In this document: positions 10,631-21,589 of the stretch, piece after piece
Layout of the letters: each line of letters begins with the position of its first letter
How positions within the stretch are numbered: position 1 is the first letter of the stretch
Source: Zantedeschia hybrid cultivar
Lineage: Eukaryota > Streptophyta > Magnoliopsida > Alismatales > Araceae
Reading direction: 5' to 3'
Length of the DNA: 64,000 nt
NCBI GenBank assembly: GCA_030544215.1
Contig: JARZZO010000010.1
Span: 55,283,564-55,347,563, forward strand
Notes under the pieces: generated by a model
Databases searched by the model: none
Seen by the model: the letters and a program-made list of their open reading frames with translations, nothing else
Told to the model about the DNA's origin: nothing
Made by a program: the position numbers and the translations under genes

Positions 10631-10880
10631 TGGCTTAATTTCTTCGCTTGTTGCTCGCAGCCAGCTCCTCAGATACGTATCTACAGCCGCACCCCGTAAC
10701 CTTCCTCCTTCCATTAATAATGATGCGAGGGGCATCACCTCGTGTAGCTTTGCTGCACATCGTAAAGGATCTCAATTATGTTGCTACGTGGTATTATCTT
10801 GTTATTTCTATATATACATGTTGTTTCCGGTGCTTTCATGGTAGTACTCGGCTTCGTAGAGACCGGATTTCCTCTCCCTC

Positions 10881-10929
10881 CCCCTCAGTGCACTGATCGG
10901 ACTAATTAATTCATCAGTGCACCGAGGGG
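10881..10929. repeat. 17-bp stem hairpin in right arm
   Basis: Positions 10881-10897 pair with 10913-10929 with one mismatch (CCCCTCAGTGCACTGAT against ATCAGTGCACCGAGGGG), leaving a 15-nt loop. It is the counterpart of the palindrome at 3634-3705. Confidence 0.75.
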
Positions 10930-10957
10930 ACCAGGTCGATCTCCATTCCTCTCTATT

Positions 10958-12114
10958 TCTTACAAACCACAAAACCCGGGTGTTGAGTTTGAAGGGGCCC
11001 AAGATTATAAGCACTGACCACAACTGAAATTATCCGATGTAAGACTAATATATAGTTGCTCCAACACTCCCCCTCACGGTCAAGATGGACCGTGGAAATT
11101 AGATAATAGGAGGTGGCGCAAATTAGAGATAAAGTTGGGTCAGGTCCTGTTCTGATACCATCTTACAAACCACAAAACCCGGGTGTTGAGTTTGAAGGGG
11201 CCCAAGATCATAAGCACTGGCCACAACTGAAATTAACCAATGTAAGACTATTATATAGCCGTTCCAACACTCCCCCTCACGGCCAAGATGGGCCGTGGAA
11301 TTAGATGAGAGGAGGCGGCACAAATTGGAAGATAAACTTTGAGAAGATAAAGTTGGGTCAGGATGACCACAACTGAAATTATCCGATGTAAGACTAATAT
11401 ATAGCTACTCCAACACTCCCCCTCACGGCCAAGATGGGCCGTGGAAATTAGATAACAGGAGGTGGCGCAAATTAGAAGATAAAGTTGGGTCAGGCCCTGC
11501 TCTGATACCATCTTACAAACCACAATATCCGATGTAAGACTAATATATAGCTGCTCCAACACTCCCCCTCACGGTCAAGATGGACCGTGGAAATTAGATA
11601 ATAGGAGGTGGCGCAAATTAGAGATAAAGTTGGGTCAGGCCCTGTTCTGATACCATCTTACAAACCACAAAACCCGGGTGTTGAGTTTGAAGGGGCCCAA
11701 GATCATAAGCACTGGCCACAACTGAAATTAACCAATGTAAGACTATTATATAGCCGTTCCAACACTCCCCCTCACGGCCAAGATGGGCCGTGGAATTAGA
11801 TGAGAGGAGGCGGCACAAATTGGAAGATAAACTTTGAGAAGATAAAGTTGGGTCAGGCTGACCACAACTGAAATTATCCGATGTAAGACTAATATATAGC
11901 TACTCCAACACTCCCCCTCACGGCCAAGATGGGCCGTGGAAATTAGATAACAGGAGGTGGCGCAAATTAGAAGATAAAGTTGGGTCAGGCCCTGCTCTGA
12001 TACCATCTTACAAACCACAATACCCGGGTGTTGAGTTTGAAGGGGCCCAAGATTATAAGCACTGACCACAACTGAAATTATCCGATGTAAGACTAATATA
12101 TAGCTACTCCAACA
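10958..12114 (-). mobile_element. Tandem array of a very small LTR retrotransposon (109-bp LTR, ~94-bp internal)
   Basis: Seven LTRs and six internal segments alternate. Full 109-bp LTRs are 10958-11066, 11161-11269, 11656-11764 and 12006-12114; shortened LTRs end at 11415, 11561 and 11910. On the minus strand each LTR starts TGTTGGAG and ends GTAAGA. It is followed directly by a tRNA-iMet primer site (TGGTATCAGARC), a ~95-bp non-coding internal segment and a GAGGGGGAG polypurine tract. The block 11067-11561 (495 bp) is repeated from 11562. The whole array is flanked by CTATT (10953-10957 and 12115-12119). A single unit would be 312 bp, in the size range of plant TRIM/SMART elements. ORFs inside it are artefacts of the repeats. 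Confidence 0.8.
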
Positions 12115-13282
12115 CTATTCCTATATCGTGTGAGTTGAAACAGTGCAAAGCAGGGAGGGGGTGGCTGAGAGGATTTCATCTCTATTCCTATATATGATGT
12201 TTATGCCATGAAAGCTTCCTTTTTTAAAAAAAAACTATCTGCTTAGCTTTAACAAAATCTGTTGATAATTAGCCTTCTACCCTCATACGTGCCAACTGAT
12301 TTCAAAGAAAATTTTAAAGGAACTTTAGAAAGGTAAAAAGGAAAATAAAGAAGATGTTACCTTTTAAAATTCTCAGATATTCCTCTTTTCAAAAGAGACA
12401 TTAGAAATCAAAAAGACGTCATTTTTCTTGCCTTTTTTTTCTATATTTTAATATAAAATACTTGCCTTTTTTTCTTTGAAAAATTGGTGCTTTTTAGATT
12501 CCAATCAAATCTGAAGACACCGAATCTAAGGTAGAATTGTCAACAAACGTTAAGCACCGATTATTTGCACTATGACACCAGATTTCAAATTATGCAAAAA
12601 GTCATTTTAAAAGGTAGTGCAAACAAATACAGTTTTACCACATCATGAATTTAAAAAAAATGTGATGCTACTCTTACTACCTTACCTTTACTCCCTCTAT
12701 CATTAGTTCATCATTGTCCATCTAATGTTTTCAAATTATCATAATAAAAAGTTTATTGCAATAAACATAATTAGGTAGTTGAGGGTTGAAAAGAGTAGCT
12801 TAAGGAAGTACAAATAGCATTATCATTTTCAAAAGTCACCCCTTTATCCTATATAGCTGGCAGCCGTAGGAAGGATCCCAAAGGAACCTTCAATTCTTCT
12901 AAAATCAAATAAGAAAAGAATTTTAAAAAGATCGGAGAGGTAATATAATTAGAACTCTCTCCCAAAAGTGCCAGTAATATGAACAAATTGTATCTTAGTC
13001 AAAATGTGCATGTGATGTGCATATAAATGATGTTTTAGTAAAACTTCCACGAATACCCTAAAATAATATGTAATATACATTACATTATTGAGTAAAAATA
13101 GATTTTCTACTCTTAAGACCCATGCCATTATATTATATGATTAATATAATATAAATGAATTAATTCCTATTTAGTATATACTTATAGTTTTTATTAAATT
13201 TTAAATATACATAATTCATTTAGACCTCGTTATGCTTTATTATTTCATTGATTTTTCAATTGTCTCATTCAAAACATAAGCT

Positions 13283-13782
13283 AAATTAATATAGGCATGT
13301 TTGGAAAACTTCTATCCGAAAGCTACTTTCACTTCTCACATAGGAGCAAAAGACGACCTTGTGTGGAATCGTATGTATAGATGTAGTAGGATTCTGATGG
13401 AACAATGTCACCAGTTGTGCAGATGCCCAGCCTTCAGTAATATCCACACGATTCTTTGATTGAAGGATTGTCCTTGCCTCTTGAGAGGGATCCTCCTGAT
13501 CCCTATAGGTTCTTCTCTTCTTCGCAGATGCCACAGCATGTGGGTGATGTTGTTGGCATTGCGAAAGCGAAAGTGAAAGATAAAGAGAGGGGTTCCCCCA
13601 TCCTTGGGGACTAACCAACAAAGGAGGAGATAGAGGGGGCTAGTCAGACTCTAGAGAAATCCTAGAACTTGAGCTAGGGTTTCCCTTTGGCTCATATTAT
13701 ACTAACTGACAATTTTTTATAAACTCCCAAAAACTTGCATAAATTTTCACTTAATTCCCACAAGAAAAAATCATTTGCCCAT
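13283..13782 (-). mobile_element. Old antisense Copia LTR fragment, left part
   Basis: On the minus strand this resembles the 3' half of the young LTR (compare 15090-15240), including the run around GGGCATCTGC and AATCGTGTGGATAT, at much lower identity. The young element inserted into it at 13783. The rest continues after the target duplication at 23147. Confidence 0.5.
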
Positions 13783-15334
13783 TGTTAGTATTAGATGGTC
13801 TCAAAGCCAATCCGATACTGTGTACATATTCAGATTATTAATAAATGGCAATAATTCATTGTGTGTAATTAATTCGATCTGTGTTTATCGTATCACGATG
13901 AAGTCCATGAACATGTGCAATAGTCTTTGGATTATGATGAGATCATAATTACGGGACCGAAGACTTATAAACACATGTTCTTAATTGTTCCTAGTCATAG
14001 GATGTTTGAGAGAGGACATCGAACATCCGGATAGACTAGTATAGGTTACTTCAGCTCATATGATGAGGGTGACTGATCCCATAAGTCACTTGTGTGGAGA
14101 CACTATGCTGAACCTATAGGTGCTCATTGGTGAATGAGTTCACTGAACTGATCCGACTATGAATCGCTGGATGGTAATCACCTCACTGTTAACCAGCTCG
14201 ATTCAATTGTCACGGTTGCGTGGATGATCCTTGGACCTGAGACTCCAAGGATATCTTGTTGGTAGGTTTCTGAACTTTGACCTTGACAAACGAATCCCTA
14301 ACCATGAGATATCAATAAGTTAAGCGATCGGGTTCAGGGAGATGCCCTCGAAGGTAATTGTGTGTTCAATACGGGATCATCCGCTCTCGGTTGTATGAGA
14401 GAGAATGTTCCGGGAATGATGCGCTTAAAGTCCCTGGCCAGGGCGGACTCTGTAATCGATAAGGAGTTATCGGATTCAGAATAGCAGCATCTAATTCAAG
14501 TGAATCGACCAAATAGGGTTTAACAGTAAACCATGCCCTAAGTCGATTCGGGAACAATGTACGGATGAAGGATTATATCCGCGCGCTAACCGATGACAGA
14601 AAGGTTCCAATAGAGGGTTGCGATAACCCCAGTGCCATCCAGGATCACGCGATGTTGCTTGGCATCCAACGTGATCGGCAGTCCGTCCGAATTTATTGTG
14701 GGACATTAAATTCGGCTGATTAATTGAATATAAGGATATTAATTAATACAGTGGGTCAGTAAAGGGTTACTGGACTTAATGGGCTATTAACTGGACTGGT
14801 ATTTGGGCCTAGAGGGTCACACGCAAATGGTTTTCAAGTCGATGGATAATCCGACAGGATTTCGGATAAGTCTGGGTTTTTGTGAAAAACCGCAAACTGA
14901 CTTTTTATAAAAGAACGGATTCTACGTCCGGGGCCAGCAACCCTGACCTAGCCGTCATTCGTTCTTCCCACTTTCTCTCTCCTCTGGGCGTGCCGTTCCC
15001 AACTGCTCCACTTCCCGTTCGACGGGGATTCTGGATCCGCATGTCGCGGCGGATCACGCGCAGTCAGACGGGATCTTCGAGCGCCGCAGCGAGCGAGGAA
15101 GCGAGGACGATCCATCGCGAGGAGAACCGCGTGGATACCGCTAGAGGTCGGGCATCTGCGCGACTTGCGGCATCGCTCCGACGGAACCGGAAAACGGACG
15201 CGGATTCGAATCCGCGCAAGGTAAATTCGGTTTACACCAGTTTAGTTTTAACGACCGAAACGGGACAGATCCGATCCCGAACTCCTTTATTCCGCTGCGT
15301 TTTAGGATCGGATCCCGACACAGCGATCCTAACA
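13783..15334 (+). repeat. 5' LTR of the young Copia element
   Basis: 1552 bp, TG...CA. It contains the U3 promoter region and a GC-rich 3' part (15000-15330). A TATA-like TTTTTATAAAAG is near 14900. The ORF running through 14882-15427 is LTR sequence and was not called. Confidence 0.92.
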
Positions 15335-16973
15335 GTGGTATCAGAGCCAGGTTCCACTGTGTTTTCGCCGTTTCGATCTCTTTTTGATAATTTTGTAATT
15401 GATTCCATGCATATGATGCGTTCATGAGATGAACACAGCAAGTTTAAGAGAAACTGTAAGCATTAAAATTTTATTTTTCTGCAATTTTCGTGTGTGTTCT
15501 TCGCCGGACGAAGAACTACTCGTATCGGTTTGTTCACGGGCATCCCAAGCGTTGGGAAGGGCTCGATGGAGCATGGGATTCCTTCCATGGGGTCGTGGAT
15601 CGAGATTCTGATCTTGCATCATGACCGGGAGGATCATAAACCCCTAGATTTATTTTTATTTTTCAAAGATATGGGGTTCCTAATTTTTTTTGCAGAAAAC
15701 GGATTTCGGGGGGGGGTTTTGGAAGCTCCCCGCCGGCAACCAGGGGTTGCCGGCGACGGCACCGGTGCCTCCGGGCACCGGAGACCGCCCCACGGCCGGG
15801 GCCCTGCCGGCCGGCACCTGCGGGGCAGGTTGCCGGCGGCAGGGAGCCGTCGCCCCCCACCCTGCGCGCAGCTAGGGTTTCCTAGCTGCGCTCGGGTGGG
15901 GGGGGTGGGCCCGACGGGCCTGGCCGGGCCCCCGGGTCCGAGCCAGTCGGCCCTGGACCCGGACCAGGTCCGCGCCCTTGTGGGCGGACCTGGGTCCGAG
16001 CCAGGGACCGGCTGGGTTCGGCCCAGGTCCGGTCCGGTCCATTGGACCGCTGCCCCCTTTCCCCTTTATTTTTTTTTGTTTTTGTTTTTAATCCTTAATT
16101 AATCTGTTTTTGTTCCAAATTAAAAACAGAATTTAATTTTCATTTGTAATGAAATTTTACAATAAGATTGAGCTCTGTTTTTAATTTTATGGTCCAATAA
16201 TTAGATTAATATGGATTAAAATAGTAATTAACAAGTTGTTGTTAATTCAATCTACTTGTTAGATTAAAGGAAATAATTGGGGAATAAATTTAATTGTTAA
16301 ATTTATAATTTAATGCCAGTTAATCTTATCTGCATGGAATGTTACAATCTTGTCAAATTAGAGTTTATGTGCATTTATTGATGTGCATTTATTTGCTTGT
16401 TTAAATTAGATTTAAATTAGCATGCTTGAAATAAATACTAAAGTTTTCGAAAATCCTAAATCCAATTTTGATTGGTCCCTGGTTTTATGAAACCAAAATT
16501 ATAAGTTATTTTCGAAAATTTTATTTAGCCATTTGATGCGCAATTCATGTGTGGTTTGTTTAATAAAACACATGGTGGTCATGGACGAGCATTAATTGTG
16601 GATGTGGAATGTGATTGTGTGGTTTATTGTGTATTAATAAATAGAGGTCTGCGAACCTCTCCCTCTCATATTCCATTGTACTTCTATCTTCCACCTCGAT
16701 GTAATCGCCATAAGGCTTCCTCATTTAAATTATCATGTAATTGAGAATTACGATGTAATTTGATCGAGGCGGATGCGCGCGGAGCGAGGATGATCCACAA
16801 CTGCTGACCAGATGAAAATGAAGGAGTTCATTGCATTCATGGGTTTGCAGACTCATGATATAAGATGTTATATTGTGTGAATGTGTGCGTTTGACTGTCT
16901 GGCTCAAGTCAAACCGCAGTGCCGTCCATGACCACACTAATGACATGTATGTGATGCGTGTGCTTTATATTTG
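15335..16973 (+). other. Copia leader, first part, with GC-rich hairpin cluster
   Basis: There is no convincing ORF. Around 15700-16060 the composition jumps to very high GC. Two perfect hairpins are visible: GCCGGCAACC (15732-15741) with GGTTGCCGGC (15745-15754), and CCGGTGCC (15762-15769) with GGCACCGG (15774-15781). From ~16080 the leader is AT-rich. Smaller hairpins occur at 16737-16751 (GTAATT/AATTAC), and a longer-range pair CCTCGAT (16694-16700) with ATCGAGG (16763-16769). The reading frame 15494-16102 is low-complexity Gly/Pro/Arg and is not a gene. Confidence 0.7.
15336..15347 (+). other. Primer binding site (tRNA-iMet)
   Basis: TGGTATCAGAGC lies one base after the LTR end. It is complementary to the 3' end of plant initiator methionine tRNA and primes minus-strand cDNA synthesis. 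Confidence 0.95.
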
Positions 16974-17540
16974 CTAGGTTATTAGTATTAATAAATATAT
17001 TCGATATATTTAATACTATCACCTAGGATGAGACCAAATTAAATAAGTAAAACCTTCGTTACAAACTCTAAGCCGTAGCGCGAGTCATTGAGAATGTACC
17101 GCGTGGCTCTCCATCAATATGATTGATAGAACTTAATTCGGTGGTGGCAGATACTATGTGTTTACCCGAGGTCTGTCATTAACTGATGAGAGGACTGTTG
17201 ATCATGGCATAAGATGCCTTTGGATAAGAGTAGAGGAACGATATAGTCATCCACGTGTTTACCCGGGAACTATGTTTCTACTTTACTCTGTCACGTATTG
17301 ATGGTAAAGCTTAGACCGGGGATAATGGTCTACTGTGTTTACCCGGGACCATTAAACTTGGGAGCCGAAGTACGATCGGATATTGCAAGGAGTTGCAATT
17401 ATCATGAGATGATTGCTCTGAGATAGCAGTATGATACTATGTGTTTACCCGAGGTCATACTGTGATGCTTGGAGATTCTGATCCCCACTAGGAGACAGTC
17501 GGCGTCTCCCGTTCTGTATATCTGAAGGTTATACAGTCCG
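16974..17540 (+). other. Array of RNA hairpins with a conserved TGTTTACCCG loop upstream of gag
   Basis: Stem-loops read from the sequence: 16974-17026 (long near-perfect hairpin); 17082-17109 (GAGTCA/TGGCTC); 17145-17178 (TGGCAGA/TCTGTCA); 17206-17218; 17240-17276, with an extra outer 8-bp stem 17227-17234/17277-17284; 17323-17354 (TAATGGTC/GACCATTA); 17382-17399 (ATTGCAA/TTGCAAT); 17427-17462 (CAGTATGA/TCATACTG); 17491-17509 (GGAGAC/GTCTCC); 17514-17536 (CTGTATA/TATACAG). The hairpins at 17145, 17240, 17323 and 17427 share a loop containing TGTTTACCCG; the first and last have the same 20-nt loop, TACTATGTGTTTACCCGAGG, with entirely different stems. The array ends ~100 nt before the gag ATG. 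Likely roles (genome packaging, dimerisation, translation control) are inference. Confidence 0.8.
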
Positions 17541-17643
17541 TCGAAAATTAGTGGGAGTAAAACTAGATAATAAAAGACCATATCTTGTTTTAGTTAATCT
17601 GAATATCTGCTAATTATCGATTGATTATCTCCTGTAGGCGAGA

Positions 17644-20600
17644 ATGTCTCACCATAACCCGTTGAGAGGCATACTTGATGCCAACCGTTTGACAGGCACC
17701 AATTACTCAGATTGGCTCAGAAACTTGAAGATAGTCCTCAGGTCTGAGCAGATTGCCTACGTCTTGGATACTGAACCTCCTGCTGAACCAGCATTAGATG
17801 CTCCAGAGGAGGAAATGATAGCGTATGAAAAATGGAAAGAGGATTCCACCATGGCCCAATGCTATATGTTAGCCTCTATGAGCAATGAGTTGCAGAGGCA
17901 ACATGAAGAGATGGATGCTAGATCCATCATGCTCCATTTGAAGGAGCTCTTTGGTGAGCAGAGCAGAATCGAACGATATGAGATATCGAAGAATCTGTTC
18001 AAAGCTCAGATGGCAGAGGGAACTTCAGTACAGAATCATGTGCTGAAGATGATTGAGTGGGTGGAGAGGCTGGATGCTCTTGGGATTATACTTCCCAAGG
18101 AGATGCACACAGACCTTGTGTTGTCTTCACTTCCACCTTCATATGCTCAGTTCATCGTCAATTTCAACATGAACAAGATCCAGGCGACCTTAGCTGAACT
18201 GCTGAACATGTTAAAGACTGCTGAGGGGAACCTTGTGAAGGACAAACCCCAAGTCCTAATGGTTGGTAAGACCAACAGAAAAAGACTTGCAGTCCAAGCT
18301 TTTCGAAAGAATAAGAATAAGGTTCAGAGAAAGGCAAAGGTTGTCAAGAAAGACAAGGGTAAAAATGCTGAGAAAGGTGATTGCTTCTACTGTCACCAGA
18401 AAGGGCATTGGAAGAGGAATTGCAAGGAATACCTCAAGGACAAGGCTCAAGGAACTGTGAAGCAGCAGGACGCTTCAGGTATCTATATGATAGATGTAAA
18501 CTTGTCAATAAGAGATTGTACATCATGGGTATTAGATACTGGATGTGTATCTCATATCTGCAATTCTGTGCAGACACTGACAAGAAGACGTAAGCTGAGG
18601 ACCGGAGAGGTGGAGCTGAGGCTAAGTAACGGCGCAAGAGTTGCGGCGATCGCTGTGGGGACAGTGAAGCTCAAGCTACCATCCGGAGACACATTTTTAT
18701 TAGATGATTGTTATTATGTACCTAGCATAATAAGGAACATCATTTCTATTTCATGTTTAGATAGAATTGGATACAATTTAAATTTTGGGAACAATAGTTG
18801 TTCAATTTATTTCAGAAATAAATTAATAGCTTCTGCTATTTTATCCAATGGTTTGTATCTATTGAATGTGTCTCATGATAATTTACATATCGGTTCTTCG
18901 ATTAAAAGAAGTAAGTATGAAATGAACAAAGCCTACTTGTGGCATTGTAGGCTTGGACACATTGGTGAAAACAGACTCCAAAGGTTGCATAAAGATGGAT
19001 ATTTGGATCCATTTGATTATGAATCATATGCAACCTGTGAGTCATGTTTAATGGGTAAAATGGCTAAGTCTCCATTTAGTGGAACTGGAGAACGAGCCAA
19101 AGGCATATTAGAACTCATACATTCAGATGTATGTGGTCCTATGTCAACCCAAGCCATTGGTGGTTTCTCATACTTCATTACATTCACTGATGATTACTCA
19201 AGGTTTGGATATATATACTTATTGAAGTATAAATCTGAAGCCTTTGAGAAATTCAGAGAATTTAAGAATGAAGTAGAAAAACAAACAGGAAAGAGTATAA
19301 AAACCATCCGATCTGATCGGGGTGGTGAATACTTGAGTACTGAGTTCATTAAATACTTAAAGGATAATGGTATCCTTTCTCAGCTTACACCTCCTTATAC
19401 ACCTCAAATGAATGGTGTATCAGAAAGGAGAAATCGCACATTAATGGAAATGGTGCGATCCATGATGAGCATGTCCAAATTACCAGTGTCCTTATGGGGA
19501 TATGCACTTAGCTCGGCTATGTATATCCTGAATAAGGTACCCAGCAAATCTGTTGAGAACACTCCATATGAGATATGGAATGGAAGGAAACCAGACCTTA
19601 AACATGTTAAAGTCTGGGGATGTCCTGCTCATGTTAAAAGACATGACGCAGATAAGCTGGAATCCAGAACTGACAAATGCAGATTTGTGGGATATCCAAA
19701 GGAAACTTATGGATATTACTTCTATCATCCTAGCGAACAAAAGGTGTTTGTGGCCAGGAGAGCTGTCTTTCTGGAAGAAGATTATATTCTCCAGAAAGAC
19801 AGTGGGAGTAAAGTAATTCTGGAAGAAGTTCCAGACCCACAAACTGGCAATGGTTCATTAGATGAACCGTTAGTTTCTGAACCTGTTCAAAATGATACAC
19901 AGGAACCTCGTAGGTCTGAAAGAGTACCTAAACCACCAGAAAGATATGTGGGACATATTAATTTGGATGGTTCAAGGATATTCTATAATGAGGATGATGA
20001 TCCCAAGACTTACCAGGAGGCCATTGAAAGTTCAGAGGCCGGGAAATGGCGGGAAGCCATGAATTCTGAAATACAGTCCATGTACATCAACCAAGTTTGG
20101 AACGTGGTAGATTTACCCGATGGTATAGTACCTATCGGCTGCAAATGGATCTTTAAAAGAAAGATCGGTGCAGATGGACGTATTGAGACTTATAAGGCAA
20201 GATTAGTGGCAAAAGGCTATCGTCAAAGACAAGGCGTTGACTATGACGAAACTTTTTCACCCGTTGCTATGATTAAGTCCATCAGAATTCTTCTTGCCAT
20301 TGCTGCCTACCATGATTATGAAATCTGGCAGATGGATGTGAAGACTGCCTTCCTCAATGGAAACCTTGAGGAGGAGGTGTATATGATACAACCAGAAGGA
20401 TTCACATCCAAAGAATCTCCAGACATGGTATGCAAGTTGCAGAGGTCCATTTATGGACTGAAACAAGCATCCCGAAGCTGGAACATAAGATTTGATGAGG
20501 CGATCAAATCTTATGGCTTCATTAAGAATGAAGATGAGCCCTGTGTATACAAGAAAAATAGTGGGAGCGCAATCACATTTCTGGTTCTTTACGTTGACGA

Positions 20601-21575
20601 CATCCTACTCATTGGGAATGATGTAGGAATGATGTCATCCGTAAAGATATGGCTGTCAAAGAACTTCTCCATGAAGGATTTGGGAGAAGCATCTTACGTA
20701 TTAGGAATACGGATCTATAGGGATAGATCAAAGAAGATGCTGGCTTTAACCCAATCCATGTACATAGAAACCATTGTCAAAAGGTTTGGCATGGAAAATT
20801 CCAAGAGAGGTCTCATACCGATGAGACATGGAATTTCACTCTCTAAAGGTCAGTCTCCCAAGACACCTGAAGAGAGGGCAGTGATGGATAAAGTCCCCTA
20901 TGCTTCTGCCATAGGGTCCATCATGTATGCCATGCTATGTACCAGACCTGATGTAGCATATGCTCTAAGTGTTACGAGCAGACATCAGGCAGATCCAGGT
21001 GATGAACACTGGAAGGCTGTGAAATGCATCCTTAAGTACTTGAGAAGGACTAAGGATCTATTTCTAGTCTATGGAGGAGGAGACTTAAAGCTGCAAGGAT
21101 ATACTGACTCGAGTTTTCAGTCTGATCCTGACGACAGCAAGTCAACATCAGGTTTTATTTTCACACTCAACGGGGGAGCAGTGAGCTGGAAAAGTTCCAA
21201 GCAGGAAACCACTGCTGATTCGACAACAGAAGCCGAGTATTTGCTGCTGCTGAAGCCGCCAAGGAAGCTGTGTGGATGAAGAAATTCATCAGCGATCTTG
21301 GTGTGGTGGAAAGCATATCTGGTCCCGTCCCACTGCTGTGTGACAACAATGGGGCGATTGCTCAAGCGAAAGAGCCGAGGTCTCATCAGAAGTCGAAGCA
21401 CATTCTGCGGCGCTTTCATCTGATCAGAGAGATTATAGCTCGAGGAGATGTCGTGGTGGAAAGAGTTCCCTCAGCCGACAACATAGCAGATCCACTTACA
21501 AAGCCTTTGTCTCAAAATGTTTTTGAGCGTCACTTAGAGAATATGGGTATTCTGTATAAAAGTGATTGGCTTTAG
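17644..21575 (+). pseudogene. Copia gag-pol polyprotein, near-intact, frameshifted in RNase H
   Basis: One frame runs from ATG 17644 to 21279 (1211 codons). It has a gag region with WLRNLKIVL near residue 25; a CCHC knuckle CFYCHQKGHWKRNC near 247; an aspartic protease LDTG near 298; the integrase zinc region (HCRLGH...CESC near 437-465); DDE residues in HSDVCGP (~492), SDRGGEY (~556) and NGVSERRNRT (~590); RT with YVDDIL near 983; and RNase H ending in TTEAEY near 1193. After that the frame is lost by a single-base indel near 21240, and the tail continues in another frame from 21270 to 21575 (ADPLTKPLSQ). All earlier catalytic motifs look intact. The defect affects only the RNase H end, so the copy is probably non-autonomous now. 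Confidence 0.9.
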
Positions 21576-21589
21576 CCCAAGTGGGAGAT

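Larger units (their letters stand above)
10833..13213 (-). repeat. Right arm of the ~1.2 kb inverted repeat, split by a TRIM array
   Basis: This is the reverse complement of 2539-3743. It begins 200 bp after the CYP78A stop codon with CTTTCATGGTAG, the counterpart of CTACCATGAAAG at the inner end of the left arm. The tandem small-LTR array at 10958-12114 plus its TSD interrupts it; without that the arm is ~1.22 kb. The inverted copy of the MITE is included (around 12660-12825). Confidence 0.75.

Noticed and set aside
11113..11799. Identical 63-aa ORFs repeated 495 bp apart
   Set aside because: They are translations of the TRIM LTR-internal repeats, which are non-coding.
10958..12114. CRISPR-like or satellite array
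   Set aside because: Units have LTR ends, primer sites, polypurine tracts and one outer TSD, so it is a TRIM array.
14882..15427. 181-aa ORF in the Copia 5' LTR (and its twin at 22689)
   Set aside because: Lies wholly in LTR sequence and occurs in both LTRs; it ends in the PBS region and has no recognisable domain.
15494..16102. 202-aa ORF in the Copia leader
   Set aside because: Low-complexity Gly/Pro/Arg translation of a GC-rich hairpin block; no gag similarity.
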